This document shows positions 33,701 through 44,387 of a DNA stretch of 64,000 nucleotides, piece by piece. Origin of the DNA: Hetaerina americana (lineage: Eukaryota; Arthropoda; Insecta; Odonata; Calopterygidae). A program made the position numbers and the translations under genes. Within the stretch, counting starts at the first letter, position 1, and every line of letters begins with the position of its first letter. The stretch covers positions 11,807,997-11,871,996 of the forward strand of contig JAKTNV010000007.1 of the NCBI GenBank assembly GCA_022747635.1, read 5' to 3'. The notes below the pieces were generated by a model. The model ran no database searches. It had not been told where the DNA came from and was given only the letters and a program-made list of their open reading frames with translations.

Positions 33701-34313
33701 GGTATCAAATACATCACTTTGCCCTTTAATTCACATAAATGCAGAACCCCACTTAAGTTCCTTTTATAATGATAAAAACTAACAAGATAGACTTCAAAAA
33801 ATTTAACATTGAATATCTATGTAAACATTTGCATTGAACTGTTGAAAAGTCTGTTATAATTATTTTATAGATGTGCAACATCTTTAAAAGTGGCATAATA
33901 AATGTAAATTAAAAACTCTCCTCCAATCTGGGACTGCAGCTTCACAATGTCACTTAAATTGGTCACAATGGCATATGTGAGACACAGCTGTGATTAAAGC
34001 ATGACTCTGCTGTCCCCAGGTGTCAATGGCATCAGTGAGCATCGCACAAGCACTTCCAGTGGTCACCATGGCTGCTGGGCCTCCGGCCCCCGGGAGGCCC
34101 CCACCTCCCCCTGGCCCAGGGCCCGGTGCAGGAGGACAGCCCCCTCCTCCTGGTGCTGGCCCAGCACCAAGGGTGGTGGCACCACAGCCAGGACCTGGAC
34201 AGCAACAGCCACCCTGCCCACTGTCCATCAGTGCATCTTCACCCCTTGTCTCATACTCCATTGTAACGCAAGGGATGAGGCCTACCCTCCAGAGTGCAAT
34301 GCCTCCTCGATGA
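27430..34313 (+). CDS. ZC3H10: ZC3H10 (three CCCH zinc fingers and a coiled coil)
   Basis: Four plus-strand exons join in phase 0: 27430-27747, 28263-28679, 32792-33088 and 34020-34313. They give 441 residues; human ZC3H10 has about 434. CCCH fingers are at residues 24-42 (C-X7-C-X5-C-X3-H), 79-96 (C-X7-C-X4-C-X3-H) and 124-143 (C-X7-C-X6-C-X3-H). A basic stretch (KRRRR) and a proline run follow. A coiled coil spans about 225-263, ending LSATNEFLLEQNAQLR, a family hallmark. The tail is rich in Ala, Val, Pro and Gln. CCCH fingers of this type bind RNA, and the mammalian protein has been linked to mitochondrial energy metabolism. The start is the first ATG of the frame; a second ATG two codons later has a better context. 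The gene faces DCAKD at its 3-prime end. Confidence 0.94.
27748..28262 (+). other. ZC3H10: ZC3H10 intron 1
   Basis: A 515-base intron with no further feature. Confidence 0.6.
28263..28679 (+). CDS. ZC3H10: ZC3H10 exon 2 (finger 3, proline run, coiled coil)
   Basis: Begins ATGELPPHL after CAAAAG and ends LRKQ before GTTCGC. It is strikingly GC-rich, with CCG, CCA and GGA runs coding Pro and Gly tracts. This GC content makes long false frames on the minus strand. Confidence 0.9.
30029..30094. repeat. near-perfect palindrome
   Basis: The arms 30029-30059 and 30062-30094 (TTTTCCACAGCAAT and GCATACACCACA with their complements) meet at CATG and differ only in a short inner stretch. Just downstream, CCAGGTCATCATCTTCAGG resembles the middle of the other foldback elements. 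Confidence 0.7.
31188..31407. repeat. inverted-repeat element with hammerhead-like middle
   Basis: Exact 21-bp arms, AGTTCAAGTATGTACATAAC plus one T (31188-31208) and its complement (31387-31407), enclose 178 bases. The right half of those carries the motif at 31322-31354. An inner inverted pair (GGTATAACATCATCA with TGATGATGTTATACC, 31339-31369) overlaps the motif. Confidence 0.65.
31322..31354 (-). ncRNA. hammerhead-like motif with one core change
   Basis: Minus strand: GTGATGA (31354-31348) where the core should be CTGATGA, an extra T, stem II GTTAT/ATAAC with loop ACC, GAAA (31333-31330), an eight-base palindromic stem III ACCTAGGT (31330-31323), and C31322. The stem II sequence is unlike those at 2575 and 3403 but still pairs. 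The first core base is C-to-G, so it is probably inactive. Confidence 0.4.
32792..33088 (+). CDS. ZC3H10: ZC3H10 exon 3
   Basis: Acceptor CCTTGTAG. Encodes VTGLSATNEFLLEQNAQLR, then an Ala/Val/Thr/Gln-rich stretch ending VSMAQ before GTTTGC, phase 0. Confidence 0.9.
33089..34019 (+). other. ZC3H10: ZC3H10 intron 3
   Basis: AT-rich intron without another visible feature. Confidence 0.6.
34020..34313 (+). CDS. ZC3H10: ZC3H10 exon 4 (last)
   Basis: Acceptor GTCCCCAG. Encodes VSMASVSIAQALPVVTMAAG, a Pro/Gly run, and the conserved end SYSIVTQGMRPT to MPPR and stop TGA. The human end is of the same kind (TYPIASQSMR). Confidence 0.9.
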   Translation: MSMASVSIAQALPVVTMAAGPPAPGRPPPPPGPGPGAGGQPPPPGAGPAPRVVAPQPGPGQQQPPCPLSISASSPLVSYSIVTQGMRPTLQSAMPPR

Positions 34314-34895
34314 ATGTTTTCACCCTTGTGGGTCCCAAGCCATATAACGTGCATGGTTCCATGCTTGTATTGTTGAAGCATATGTGCAGGTTTATGTTGT
34401 AACTGATGGAAGGAGCCAAAAAAAATGCCTCTTCCTCATGTAATTGCTGTGCATTTGTGTACTTTACGGGGGATAAAGTATCCCTATTGAAGGGTAATGG
34501 AGATGAGCATGTCCTGGCATTTGAGGGTGAGGTATACATGCAGTTAATGATGAGAATCTCAGGGTAAGACTCACTCATAAGGGTAAAACGTAAAGAAGCT
34601 GTGAGTTGATGCCAAACTTATTGATGCTATTTTTTTTTAAAAATGACTTCCAGTAGAAATAAGGTGAAATTAGTGAAATTTTTCATTGTGATGTAACTTG
34701 ATTCATGCTTGGTCTACATAGACAATGTATATATTTTTTTGCATTTTCAACTCTTTGAGGTAATTGCTTAGGCCACCATTGAAAAAGTTTTGTTTTGCTT
34801 ACAAAATTGTGAATGAAATAGATGCTAAAGGCTTTGTCTACCTGGCCTCGAGACTGAATAAAGTCATTTACAGATTAACGTTGATTACAAGTAGG
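34314..34895. other. 3-prime UTRs of ZC3H10 and DCAKD
   Basis: The 582 bases between the two stop codons serve as 3-prime UTR for both convergent genes. No coding or repeat signal is seen. Confidence 0.6.
34857..34862 (+). terminator. polyadenylation signal AATAAA, probably ZC3H10
   Basis: The first canonical AATAAA after the ZC3H10 stop, 544 bases downstream and 34 bases before the DCAKD stop codon on the other strand. Cleavage here would overlap the DCAKD coding end. Confidence 0.55.
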
Positions 34896-35172
34896 TCACC
34901 ATATCAAAGCCTTCATAAGAAAAAATATGGAGGTGATCACCCCAAGGAAAAGTAAACGAAGTCTCCAGTAGGCACGAGATTTGTGCAGCACAGACAAGAT
35001 GCCCTCGACCTGCTGCCTAGTTTCTTCTCCAGAGCCGGAGTTGTTAACCACAAAATGCGCTCTCTCACATTTCTGCTCCAAAGGCATTTGTGCATTAATT
35101 CTTTGTAGGGCTGCAGACTCAGACATTCCCTGACCTCTGGCCTTCAAGCGTGCCAGTTGGCACTCCTTCTCA
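34896..35172 (-). CDS. DCAKD: DCAKD exon 4 (last)
   Basis: Acceptor TTTTACAG. Encodes [30 protein letters not shown] and [10 protein letters not shown], then the hydrophobic end and stop TGA. Confidence 0.93.
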
Positions 35173-38100
35173 CTGTAAAATATCATACTAACTATAAATG
35201 AACCCCCATGGAAAGTCTATTTTTTATTTGAAGCTAATGATGGTCATTTGTATGTCTAGGATATTTTCATTGATGTAATATATTAATGTCAAGCAACAAA
35301 TGAACATGTCTTTTTACTGTAAATATGATAAATAAAAAAATTGGCTATAGGCAAAAAATTCACTCAAAACTTGGTTGAATCCATTCATCAAAAATATTTC
35401 CAAATACCTCATAAAAAGAAAAATTTTAGCAAACAGAAAATGGGAACTGAAAAAAATAGGTGTATATATATTTGTATCAGAAGTCAAATGTAAGTCAAAT
35501 TCTGAGAAATTTTCAGTACTTTTAAATATTTTCTGGCTATAAACATGCAATTATGTGCATATTTCAAAGGATTTATGAATTTTCATGCTACAATGGTGAA
35601 TTGTTTTAATGAAAAACAAGAGCGATTTGGTATTTCTTGCATTTGAGCTTGATGTAGTTTTCTTTATGAATCTACCCTCTATGGACAAATATTTGTTTAA
35701 GCATTTCATATTAGCTAATGTTAATGATATTGCGATGAAGTGCCAGCATCAAATTTTTCACTCCAAATTTCCATGGATTAAGTAATTCAATTAAATGCAG
35801 CTGATGGATGGACCCCATTAATAATTCAAGTAATCTCCAAGCTATGCAGCTATTGTGACCTTAGAGTCATTCAAAGACAATCATTAAAGTGAATTTTGAT
35901 TTCCGTATTCCTCATACCCGAATGGTGTTTAGCGCTTGGGAAAACTGATGAAAAAAATACACATAGGCTCATCAGGATCTCGAGGGCCACACAAGCTATG
36001 CCTTAAAACAAAAGGAACTTAAATGAAAAAACATTAATTCTCATATTTTTACTGGATTTGTTTTGCTATTAAAACCCCAAAAACCTGTGTTAACTTCATA
36101 TGGACTATTGATCAATGGTTACAAACATTTCCCAAACATAAACGTGTATAAGTGCAGGAAATCTTTGGTTGGTGCATCATTTGACTACAAAATAAATGCA
36201 TGCATTTTCCCCCTTACAGTTAAAAGCCCTTCTTTAATCAAGTATTAATTTTTAAATGATCCATATAAAAAGTAGAGGAGAGTTCTCAGCATAAAAAATT
36301 TTTCAGGAAGCCTTACGATTTATTTCACAATTAAATATATAAATATCTATTCCTAGTAATACAGGGAAGTGCAAAGGCACATTAGACCTTACCTTCCCTG
36401 ATTATTTATTACGTAGTTTAAAAAAACACCATTGTCAATTTAATTTTGAACCTAACACCTAAATACCAATTGTGCAGAGACCATTTCTTTGGAAGGTAAT
36501 TTTAAAATCTACAGGATGGGATTCCATTTTAAAATATGTTGATAATTAGTTAAAACCCCTCCTTGCCAAAAATAATTCTTAGCTGCAACTTAAGTGCAGA
36601 GGAACAAAACATGACAACCCAGTCGCGTGTGTAATATGCTTGTCATGTATAGTGATCTGGAGCCAAACTTGGATATAGTATTTCTTTTGTCACATCTATG
36701 GTTGTCAAGATGAGACATGACATCCCTTGTCTAACTACCAAACCAAGTGCTCATTTCTTGTGGCCCACTGAAGAACTAACAATTACACATGGAGAATGTT
36801 AGAGCATCCCTATTTAATTGCTAGCTTGAAACCGTAATTGGGACTAAGTCTCTTACTCAGGTCCAGATGAAACTTGCAGATCTACCCATCCTCTTTTTTT
36901 TCATCTAGCCTCTTGGAAATGGTATTTAGTGATAGTGACTTGTATCTCTCTTAAAACAATCGACACACCACCACCTTTACGTAGTGAATGATGTCTGGGT
37001 AATGCTATAATGTGCCAAATTATATCCTAGAATTTAAAATGATTGATATATTTCTTCCCATGGATACTAATTACTTGATGACTTTCATTTTTATGATTGC
37101 ATCTGACAATTGAATTGCATGCGGAGATCATACATGAACAGCTACAAATGTTAGAAAATCCCTGTAAACCTATGTTGATTAACTCACCTAAATGAAGTAT
37201 TCATTCCTTCTCCTCTAATTATCTTCAAGTTAAGATTTCCCACCCTAAAAGCCTGGAGTAAGCATGGCAAATTATTGCCACAGTTTAAAATTCTAAATGC
37301 AATTAATGTTTCTTAAATACCCATGGTCAAACTTCCACAGTTTGTAAACTTTCAATACTCTTGTACAAGAAGTTTAACCAATGCTTTTGATTATCACCAC
37401 ATTTTAGAAGAATCAAGTTAAAACCTAAGCAGTCAAAGATATGGTCTACCTTTGCATTTCAGATTTTATATCCTGCATGCAAGCACAGTCTAGTTCACCA
37501 GAATAAGACTTTCTAAGATACTTGAGCTTGTGAATATTTTCAGGAATGCAATACCTCACATCAGCTGCCTAGCCATTTACAAAAAATTAGAACTTATCGT
37601 GAGAAATTTTGTTACAATGGTAGTACAAATTTTCTGATATTCAGTTTTGCAATGCTGAAACCCTTCAAGAAAATAACATGAGATGAAAGTTCATTTGCAG
37701 ACTCTACAGCAACTTTCTTATGTGCCCTCAAAAAAGCTTACAGCACTTATACTTTTAAATCAAACATTAGCTTTAAATGGTATATGATAATAATTTCTCT
37801 TTGACACTGAATTCAGCAACTGCATAACTTTCACAAGAAAGGAATTCCTGAATGTATGTATATAGTTAGCAAATGGAAAGTAGAGGAAGGGTAGAATTGT
37901 TTTACAGGAGGGATGAACTTTATGCATTAATTACTGTATGACTTCCACAAATGATTTCCATGAAATGATTTCAATTAGTAAAAACTAGCCCTAAAAATAA
38001 TATGTGCATTCCAGAAGAAGGTTCATTAATACGTCCAACATGCCCTACCATTCAATTATGGGAGATGCTGAAAAATATTTGGTTTTGGAGCTAATGAAGG

Positions 38101-38903
38101 CCATTAAAAATTGGATTTTGTGGAACTAAAATATTTCTTTTTCCCCTACAAGACACAGAAGTTCAAAAGTATTCCTCTAAAATTTTCATTCAATATTAAA
38201 ATATTCTGCATATCTATAAAAATAATGAAATGATTCAATTGCATTTTCAGCGATACCTTTTATACAATCCAAACAATACAGCAATTTTCTAAATTTCAAA
38301 AACAGAGTAGAGAAAATACTTATCTCATCACCACAAGCAAACATGTACTCACCAGTCAACTACGATGACTTTGTGTAAATATTTTAACATGGCTCCAGTC
38401 TCATATAGTAATGGAAGATCCATTACAATGAATTTCTCACCTGAAACCAAAATTCTGCACATAGACATGGTTTGAGTTTGGAGAAATATTAAAGCAGAAA
38501 ATAAGAATTACTCACCATTGAAAAAGCATTTGGTAGCAGCAAAAAGCATTTCCTTGTATATTTCTGGATGTGTTATTTGGTTAAGTTTTTTCCTTCTATC
38601 TATGTCTTGAAAAACAATCTCTCCCAATGCTTCTCGATCCAATTCCCCATTTGAGTAAAATATTCCATCACCAAATTCTTTTCTTATTTTACTCCATGCC
38701 TTTTTTCCGGGCTCCACAACTAATAATTAATTTATTTTTTAATGGCATGGTATTTAGAAAAACAAAATTATATGTTTTTATAGCACATTACCTTTTCGTG
38801 CCATTGTGTCAGCATCAATGACAGTAATACCATGTTCTCGGAAGATTGAGCTCACATAGCTCTTGCCAGTGGCAATGCCTCCAGTCAATCCAACAATAAA
38901 CAT
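34896..38903 (-). CDS. DCAKD: DCAKD (dephospho-CoA kinase domain protein)
   Basis: Four minus-strand exons join in phase: 38903-38792, 38719-38516, 38440-38353 and 35172-34896. They give 226 residues; the human protein has 231. The start [15 protein letters not shown] matches the family start and contains the P-loop (residues 8-15, GGIATGKS). Other family marks are [35 protein letters not shown] and NNSG. The end has a hydrophobic segment (about 206-226, [13 protein letters not shown]) like the vertebrate C-terminus. Dephospho-CoA kinases phosphorylate the 3-prime ribose hydroxyl in the last step of coenzyme A synthesis; this paralogue is less studied than the bifunctional CoA synthase. A spliced upstream exon may extend the protein (see 43082). 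Confidence 0.93.
35173..38352 (-). other. DCAKD: DCAKD intron 3
   Basis: A 3.2-kb AT-rich intron with no gene or repeat that I can name. Confidence 0.55.
38353..38440 (-). CDS. DCAKD: DCAKD exon 3
   Basis: 88 bases, [16 protein letters not shown] to HKVIVVD. Acceptor TTTCAG, donor TG/GTGAGT (phase 2). Too short to stand out as an open frame; found by filling the gap in the family. Confidence 0.9.
38516..38719 (-). CDS. DCAKD: DCAKD exon 2
   Basis: Completes a split valine and encodes [38 protein letters not shown] and CFFNG. Acceptor ATTATTAG, donor G/GTGAGT. Confidence 0.92.
38792..38903 (-). CDS. DCAKD: DCAKD exon with family start and P-loop
   Basis: Begins at ATG 38903, has [11 protein letters not shown] and ends MARK at G/GTAATG. 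The exon itself extends upstream to an acceptor TTAGCAG at 38950, so the leader is spliced. Confidence 0.92.
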
Positions 38904-38949
38904 AATGGATTTTGTTACATTAAGACACCAGTGATGTGAATGGCAACTC

Positions 38950-41900
38950 CTGCTAAGTAATAAATCAAATATTAATTGATTTGAGATTTTAAATCTAACG
39001 GCATTAGGCATCCAATTTTAAAAATCAATTATGAAAGAGTACGGTATGGCTTTTACATTAAAAGTACGAGAAGAAAGTATGAAACCCTGGCATACCAATG
39101 GTAACTTATCTCATCACCTGGCACTGGTACTCTTATACCAGGTAAGATGGCATTTTTAAGAAGTTTGCTAGAGACAGGTAAAAATATTAGTGCAAAAAAG
39201 TTTGGTCTTGGCAAATGTTAAGTCCAAAAATGAGATATTTTTGATTTTTCAACATTTTTTGGAGATTTAAATGCATTTGATAGAGTTCTTTTGTTATATA
39301 TTTTTATTCAAGGGGCAATTATTTCCTTAGAGGCCTAAATGATTTGACATTTCATGATAGCTATCACTTCCAGGAGTTCCAGGGCTCTGAGAAGGGGAAT
39401 ATTCACATGTTATGTTTTAGCATGCCTGCCAATACATGTATTTAGGAAAAGATGGAAGTTAGCAACGTTACCAAAGAGGAGTTTTTGATGTAGAAAGATT
39501 TTGACAGGTCAATTCAAATTCCGATAAAAAAAGTAGCTTGAATAATTAAATTCACTGACTTTTGACTACATGATTGATTTTGTGTACAGTGATAGAGGTA
39601 TTGTAAATTATTAGTAGAATGGAAGAGAAATGTTAATGTTTCATTATGGAAGGTTAGGTTTTGCCTCAATAAATACAAGTGGTTCATGTTTTTCAACTGC
39701 CATTACGTAAATAATTCAAATGAACAGAAAATAATTAAGATGTCATTGTCTCTTTATGGATTTTGGTATGTTTTTGACAGTATTGTGGAAATTAATTTAG
39801 GGAAATTATGACACAAATGGGAGGACAATGGTCTGTAAGGTATTTTACACAAAGTGAGCGCAAATTAGGATGGATGGGCATTAAAATAAAACATAGCTCC
39901 AAACATTATTCTCCTTAGCTAAAAAAAACACTTCAGGCATCTCTTGTAAAACCACTGAAAGCAACTGGAACTGCCTGTAGAGCATGTTCTGGGACTGCTT
40001 GGTTGTCCACTGACTTCAGCTTCTTCAAAACAAATACCATCAAGAGAACTACAGCTGAATGCTTTTTAGTTGGATACCATTATATAGCATATTCAATTCT
40101 GAAACGTCATCTGGCAAGTTAATATTGTACTATTCCAATTTTAGTCACTCGTCAAATTCATACAGTTCATATTTTAAGTTATATAAGAGTGTCTACATTT
40201 GTTTCAAGGCTGGTAGAAATTGCTTTACAGTCAGTAGTGCCATGATTTACATTGAATTACTTCATTTTGTGAAACCATTAATTAATGGCAGGCATCATAA
40301 ATATTACCCTATGTCACCGAGCATCAAAACCTTAGTAAATTAGTCAGTCAAGGAATCAAAATAAATTCCAAATGGAAATAGCTGGAAATACAGAAATTCT
40401 AGATACAAAAATCCTGCACACCAGAGTAATCAAAGTAAGAGACGGTTGATAAATAACTATAGCACTAACATTGAACCCTACGCCATGAGAAATTCACCCA
40501 TCAGGATATGGGGATTAGTTCCTTTCTGAGAGAGACCCGCGGTCTTCCAGAAAGAACTGATATGAAAAATAATCACACATCTAGGATGACATCAGGGATG
40601 GATGCAGAGAGTCAACCATATAATGCTGGCCTACCAGTCAGTGGCCAATGCTCTACCCCACAGGACTAGCTTGATATTTTCATGAAGAAGAAAAGTTTAC
40701 ACACGGGAAGCATCAAAATTACAGAATGTGGAATTAACATTCCCAAAGAAACCAATAAAGAATGTACTACCAATAGGGATATCAAGAAAATAATGCAAAT
40801 AACAGAAGCACTTGCAAGATGACAGGACTTAACGACAGAGACCCTATGGATAGGAACAAAAATGCTGCCAATAGAATACGGTTGTGTGGTGTGAAAACGT
40901 GTTCAAAAAGGACAAAGCCCAAGGACAAAAGTCCTCTGAGACCTGAGTTTAGAGGAAGGAGGAGCATATTAGCTGCTGGGAAGGAAACACAATAAGGCTT
41001 AGCTGTGGTCAGGAAGGAAAAAGAAAAGGGGTGTATTCATTGAAGAGGTGGCATCAAAGACCGCAAAAGTTTTAAGAGCTGATGATATGCAAACTCAAAT
41101 CAAGTTGTGGAAGACAGAAAGGAATAAAATAATGGTCATATTGTAATTGTGAAATCATAGGGAACTTAGCAGGAATTAAAATGCGCCATAAGAGTAAATA
41201 AAGTTGAATTATTATTTCAATTTAATCAAAGTGTGTATAAGTTGTGACATGAACTCTAATCTATCCTAGCTTGCATTAAAACAAAGATTAGATTAAATGA
41301 ATGAATTATTTGTTGACACAAACATTTTTGTAACTCAGCAGGCTCCTTTACGCAAAATTTTCAACATTCACCAGAGTAACATACTGTTTTCCTTTCGAAC
41401 TATTCATAGTAATACAGCCATCGTGTGTTGCTACATATTGAGTGCTATGTGACTCAGCATCTACCTCATGCAGTAGTGACCATCTTCAGGATCTATGAGG
41501 AGTGTCCAAGATACTCTGATCTGAATATGCTCAGAGAAACACTGCACCATATAATGCTTCATATGCAGCAACACTCCAAAAGCCAGAGGCAATGAATTGC
41601 TGCAAGAGTCTCATTCTTAGATCCCCATGCAATTATTGTAAAGATAATACACTCTAACTATATTTTTGAAACAGCCAATCTTAAGCAACTTTTAGGGGTG
41701 TTGCTGAGATCCTACATCATTGTTGGTTTCATTTAATTTATACATCTCTAATAAGGTACTTATTAAGCTGGCCTCCATATTATTCGCCGAATTCAACTAC
41801 AATAGTATTGTTCAATGAATAACCCTACATTTAAAAAATAAACTGCACATGATTCGCCCAGCAGATACACTCAATGTCCAGATGATAGTTTTCCGAGATT

Positions 41901-43081
41901 TGCCCTAAAAATATATAAAACTGACATTAATCAATAAAATCAAACATTGATAAAAATTCTGAAGCAATTAAAAGGTACACCACACATTCATTTAACCTGG
42001 GCCACATAATAATTGTGCACCATCTTTATTAATGGCTCAATCAATGAAGGTATGCATTAAATAGTTATTCTCAATTTACTTAACAAGGGGTGAAATACCT
42101 GCATGAGTGAATGCATGCTGCTGCTGTCATTATCTACAAAAACTCAAGGCTGAGATGGAAATAAAACAACGGTAAAACAAAATACCTTCACAGAGTTCAT
42201 ATGAAATGCAGTAAAAAGCCTTAAAATCATGGCAGATGTATCGATCAAAACATAACTTCATTATTGAGGGAAAATATAGGTATGTCAGATAATACAGCAC
42301 TTTAGGAACATTCTGGCTTTCGGGGGAGCATAAAAATTACTTTTTTTTCAATCTTCCGCTATAGGTATCACTCTGGCAATTCAGTATTGAGCAGTGCCAT
42401 AACTTTAATTTTTTGTAGAATTATTTCCTTATTATCGTAAATCGTAGTTCACGAAGGCGTTCAGGTTAGCTTAAAAAGACTATGATTACAATTTCCGCTT
42501 AGAATAAGAACAAACCGATATGTAAATTTATGAATACAAACATGAAAATGCTCGAATACTGGCAGCGTGCACAAATATTTGCACAAGTACTCATTTCATG
42601 CAGTGGCAGGCGGTGTAGACACTAGTCCCCAAAAGACAATTTCGTTCATTAATTTGGTGATTAAAAATAAGTTAGAAGTTACTGATAACCCGTCATCCCC
42701 GTAAACAGATACAGGAGCTTCAACAGAAACTGTAGAATAATTGCCTAAACTAGATTGATAACATGCAGGTATCGAGTAATTGCAACCGTCAAAGAAAAAT
42801 AAATATGTGCATTGCCATTACCTGATAATCACAGTAATTACTAGTCAGCAAGTAAATAAACTATCTCGTTGTCCTACATGCAGTATAATACAGGCAAGCT
42901 TGTGCACACGTAATTTACCGCATCAAGAACTCAAGCACGATGTCTTCCGGTTAAATATTCGATTGGTGACATCTCGAGTTCAGAAACACTTTCCTGCTCA
43001 AGCAGAAGCTTAATTTTCCCATTGAATGACGTTCAAAGTCGCATTTAAAGCTTAACAAAATAAACTTTCCCTTGAACTAAC
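38950..43081 (-). other. probable first intron or upstream region of DCAKD
   Basis: No gene is supported. It contains the family B SINE at 40480-40685. If the exon at 43082 is real, this is a 4.1-kb intron. Confidence 0.4.
40480..40685 (-). mobile_element. SINE family B, minus-strand copy (decayed)
   Basis: In minus sense the head has GGGTAGAGCATTGGCC. Distal body bases such as CATGGCGTAGGG near 40480 correspond to the 21365 copy. The middle is diverged. Confidence 0.6.
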
Positions 43082-43149
43082 CTATCAATGCCAACATCAC
43101 CGTACAGCGGCGCAATGAGGGCCAATTGGGTATAATATGAGAACTTCAT
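43082..43149 (-). other. possible 5-prime exon of DCAKD
   Basis: Minus strand: an ATG at 43149 opens MKFSYYTQLALIAPLYGDVG and reaches GATAG/GTTAGT, phase 2. Joined to the acceptor at 38949 it stays in frame through 16 more codons to the family start MFIVGL. That would add 38 residues. In-frame joining could be chance (about one in four for a random phase with an open leader). CG dinucleotides are frequent here, as at a promoter. Confidence 0.35.
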
Positions 43150-44055
43150 TTCGCAATCACAGGACACAGCGTATTTGACAAATTAAGAGTGGTTTCGCTG
43201 GAACTGATGTTTCCTGTCTTGACCAAATTTAAACTATTTATTTCATTAAGGAGTATTTCAAATTCGCTATGGATTTGCATTCTTATTCAAAGATCTTCTG
43301 GAGCTTTATTAACTCAATTCGTTACTTGAAGTTTCTCATCCCAATGCTAGATAACCCGCAAACTTTAAAATCCATGAGTAATAATATCTAAGCCGAATAG
43401 TTTCTTAAGTACATAAGGGGTGAAAATGTTTCATAGAATTTGACTAATTTAATTTTCGATTGAAATATAAATTTAATTTATTTTTTTCACATACCTCATA
43501 ATATACTGTAGTGATTTTTATACTGTATTATTGAAACGTAGTTTGCAAACAAAACTATATGCAAAAAATTCCATCTCTAATGTTACTCACAGTTGCTCCT
43601 AGTGTAAAATTCTTTAGAAAAATAACAAATAGGATATTAATTTTTTGCCATTTATTTGAATTGATGCACCAACAGGCATATGTATCTATAATTTATTTCA
43701 GTAGATTCAAGATATGAAAATCATTATCAAAATAGCCGACTATTTGAAGAAAAAATTGAATTAAATCAACTGTCATTTCTATTCTACCCATGAGATTCTA
43801 TATGTACAAACGAATAATTTCTTCCGATTGTAATTGTTCCTGAGGCAGGGGTACATGCTAATTCATTTCCACACAACAATATACAAATGAAGTATTCAAG
43901 TTACATATGGTTTTTAATTCCCAAAAGCCCAACTCACAGTATGGTATAATTTTTAAATCCACATGAACGTGTAAATGCAAACACATTACGCATAAGTTCA
44001 AATAAAACAAAAAATGTATTGGGTATCCTTATTTTCATTCTGCATTTTCTTTTTT
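43150..44055. other. intergenic: DCAKD 5-prime flank and hormone-gene 3-prime flank
   Basis: No gene is seen. AATAAA on the minus strand at 43697-43692 could end the hormone transcript. Confidence 0.4.
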
Positions 44056-44387
44056 TTACGGTCTCCCTGTTGGGAATTTGAAAGATTTGCAATCACAAGC
44101 GAAATTTATGTCCATCTCCTCGAATCGCCAACCTGAGCGTAAACTCTCAGGTAGAGCGTCATCCTCCTCACTGTCTTCATCCTCTTCACCCGCATCCTCG
44201 TTGGACAGATGTCGCCTTCGAAGCACACGGACCTTGTATGGTCGCTCTTTGCAGAGGATTCCTTGGGAGCAGTCAGGGGCGGACACGCGACAGTCAACTG
44301 ATGGTAAGTACCGCGGGAACCGCGACGAGCCAAGATCCAAGATCTTTAGTTGAGCATCACAGGTACATGGCGCCGTAACTACGCGAA
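44056..44387 (-). CDS. PTTH/trunk-like exon 2 (cystine-knot domain)
   Basis: Acceptor CTCTTGCAG. Encodes RVVTAPCTCDAQLKILDLG and onwards to FACDCKSFKFPTGRP and stop TAA. A leucine codon TTG precedes DLGSS, so the frame does not begin there. Confidence 0.9.

Noticed and set aside
33950..34381. 143-codon minus-strand frame over ZC3H10 exon 4
   Set aside because: Shadow of the Pro/Gly-rich plus-strand exon.
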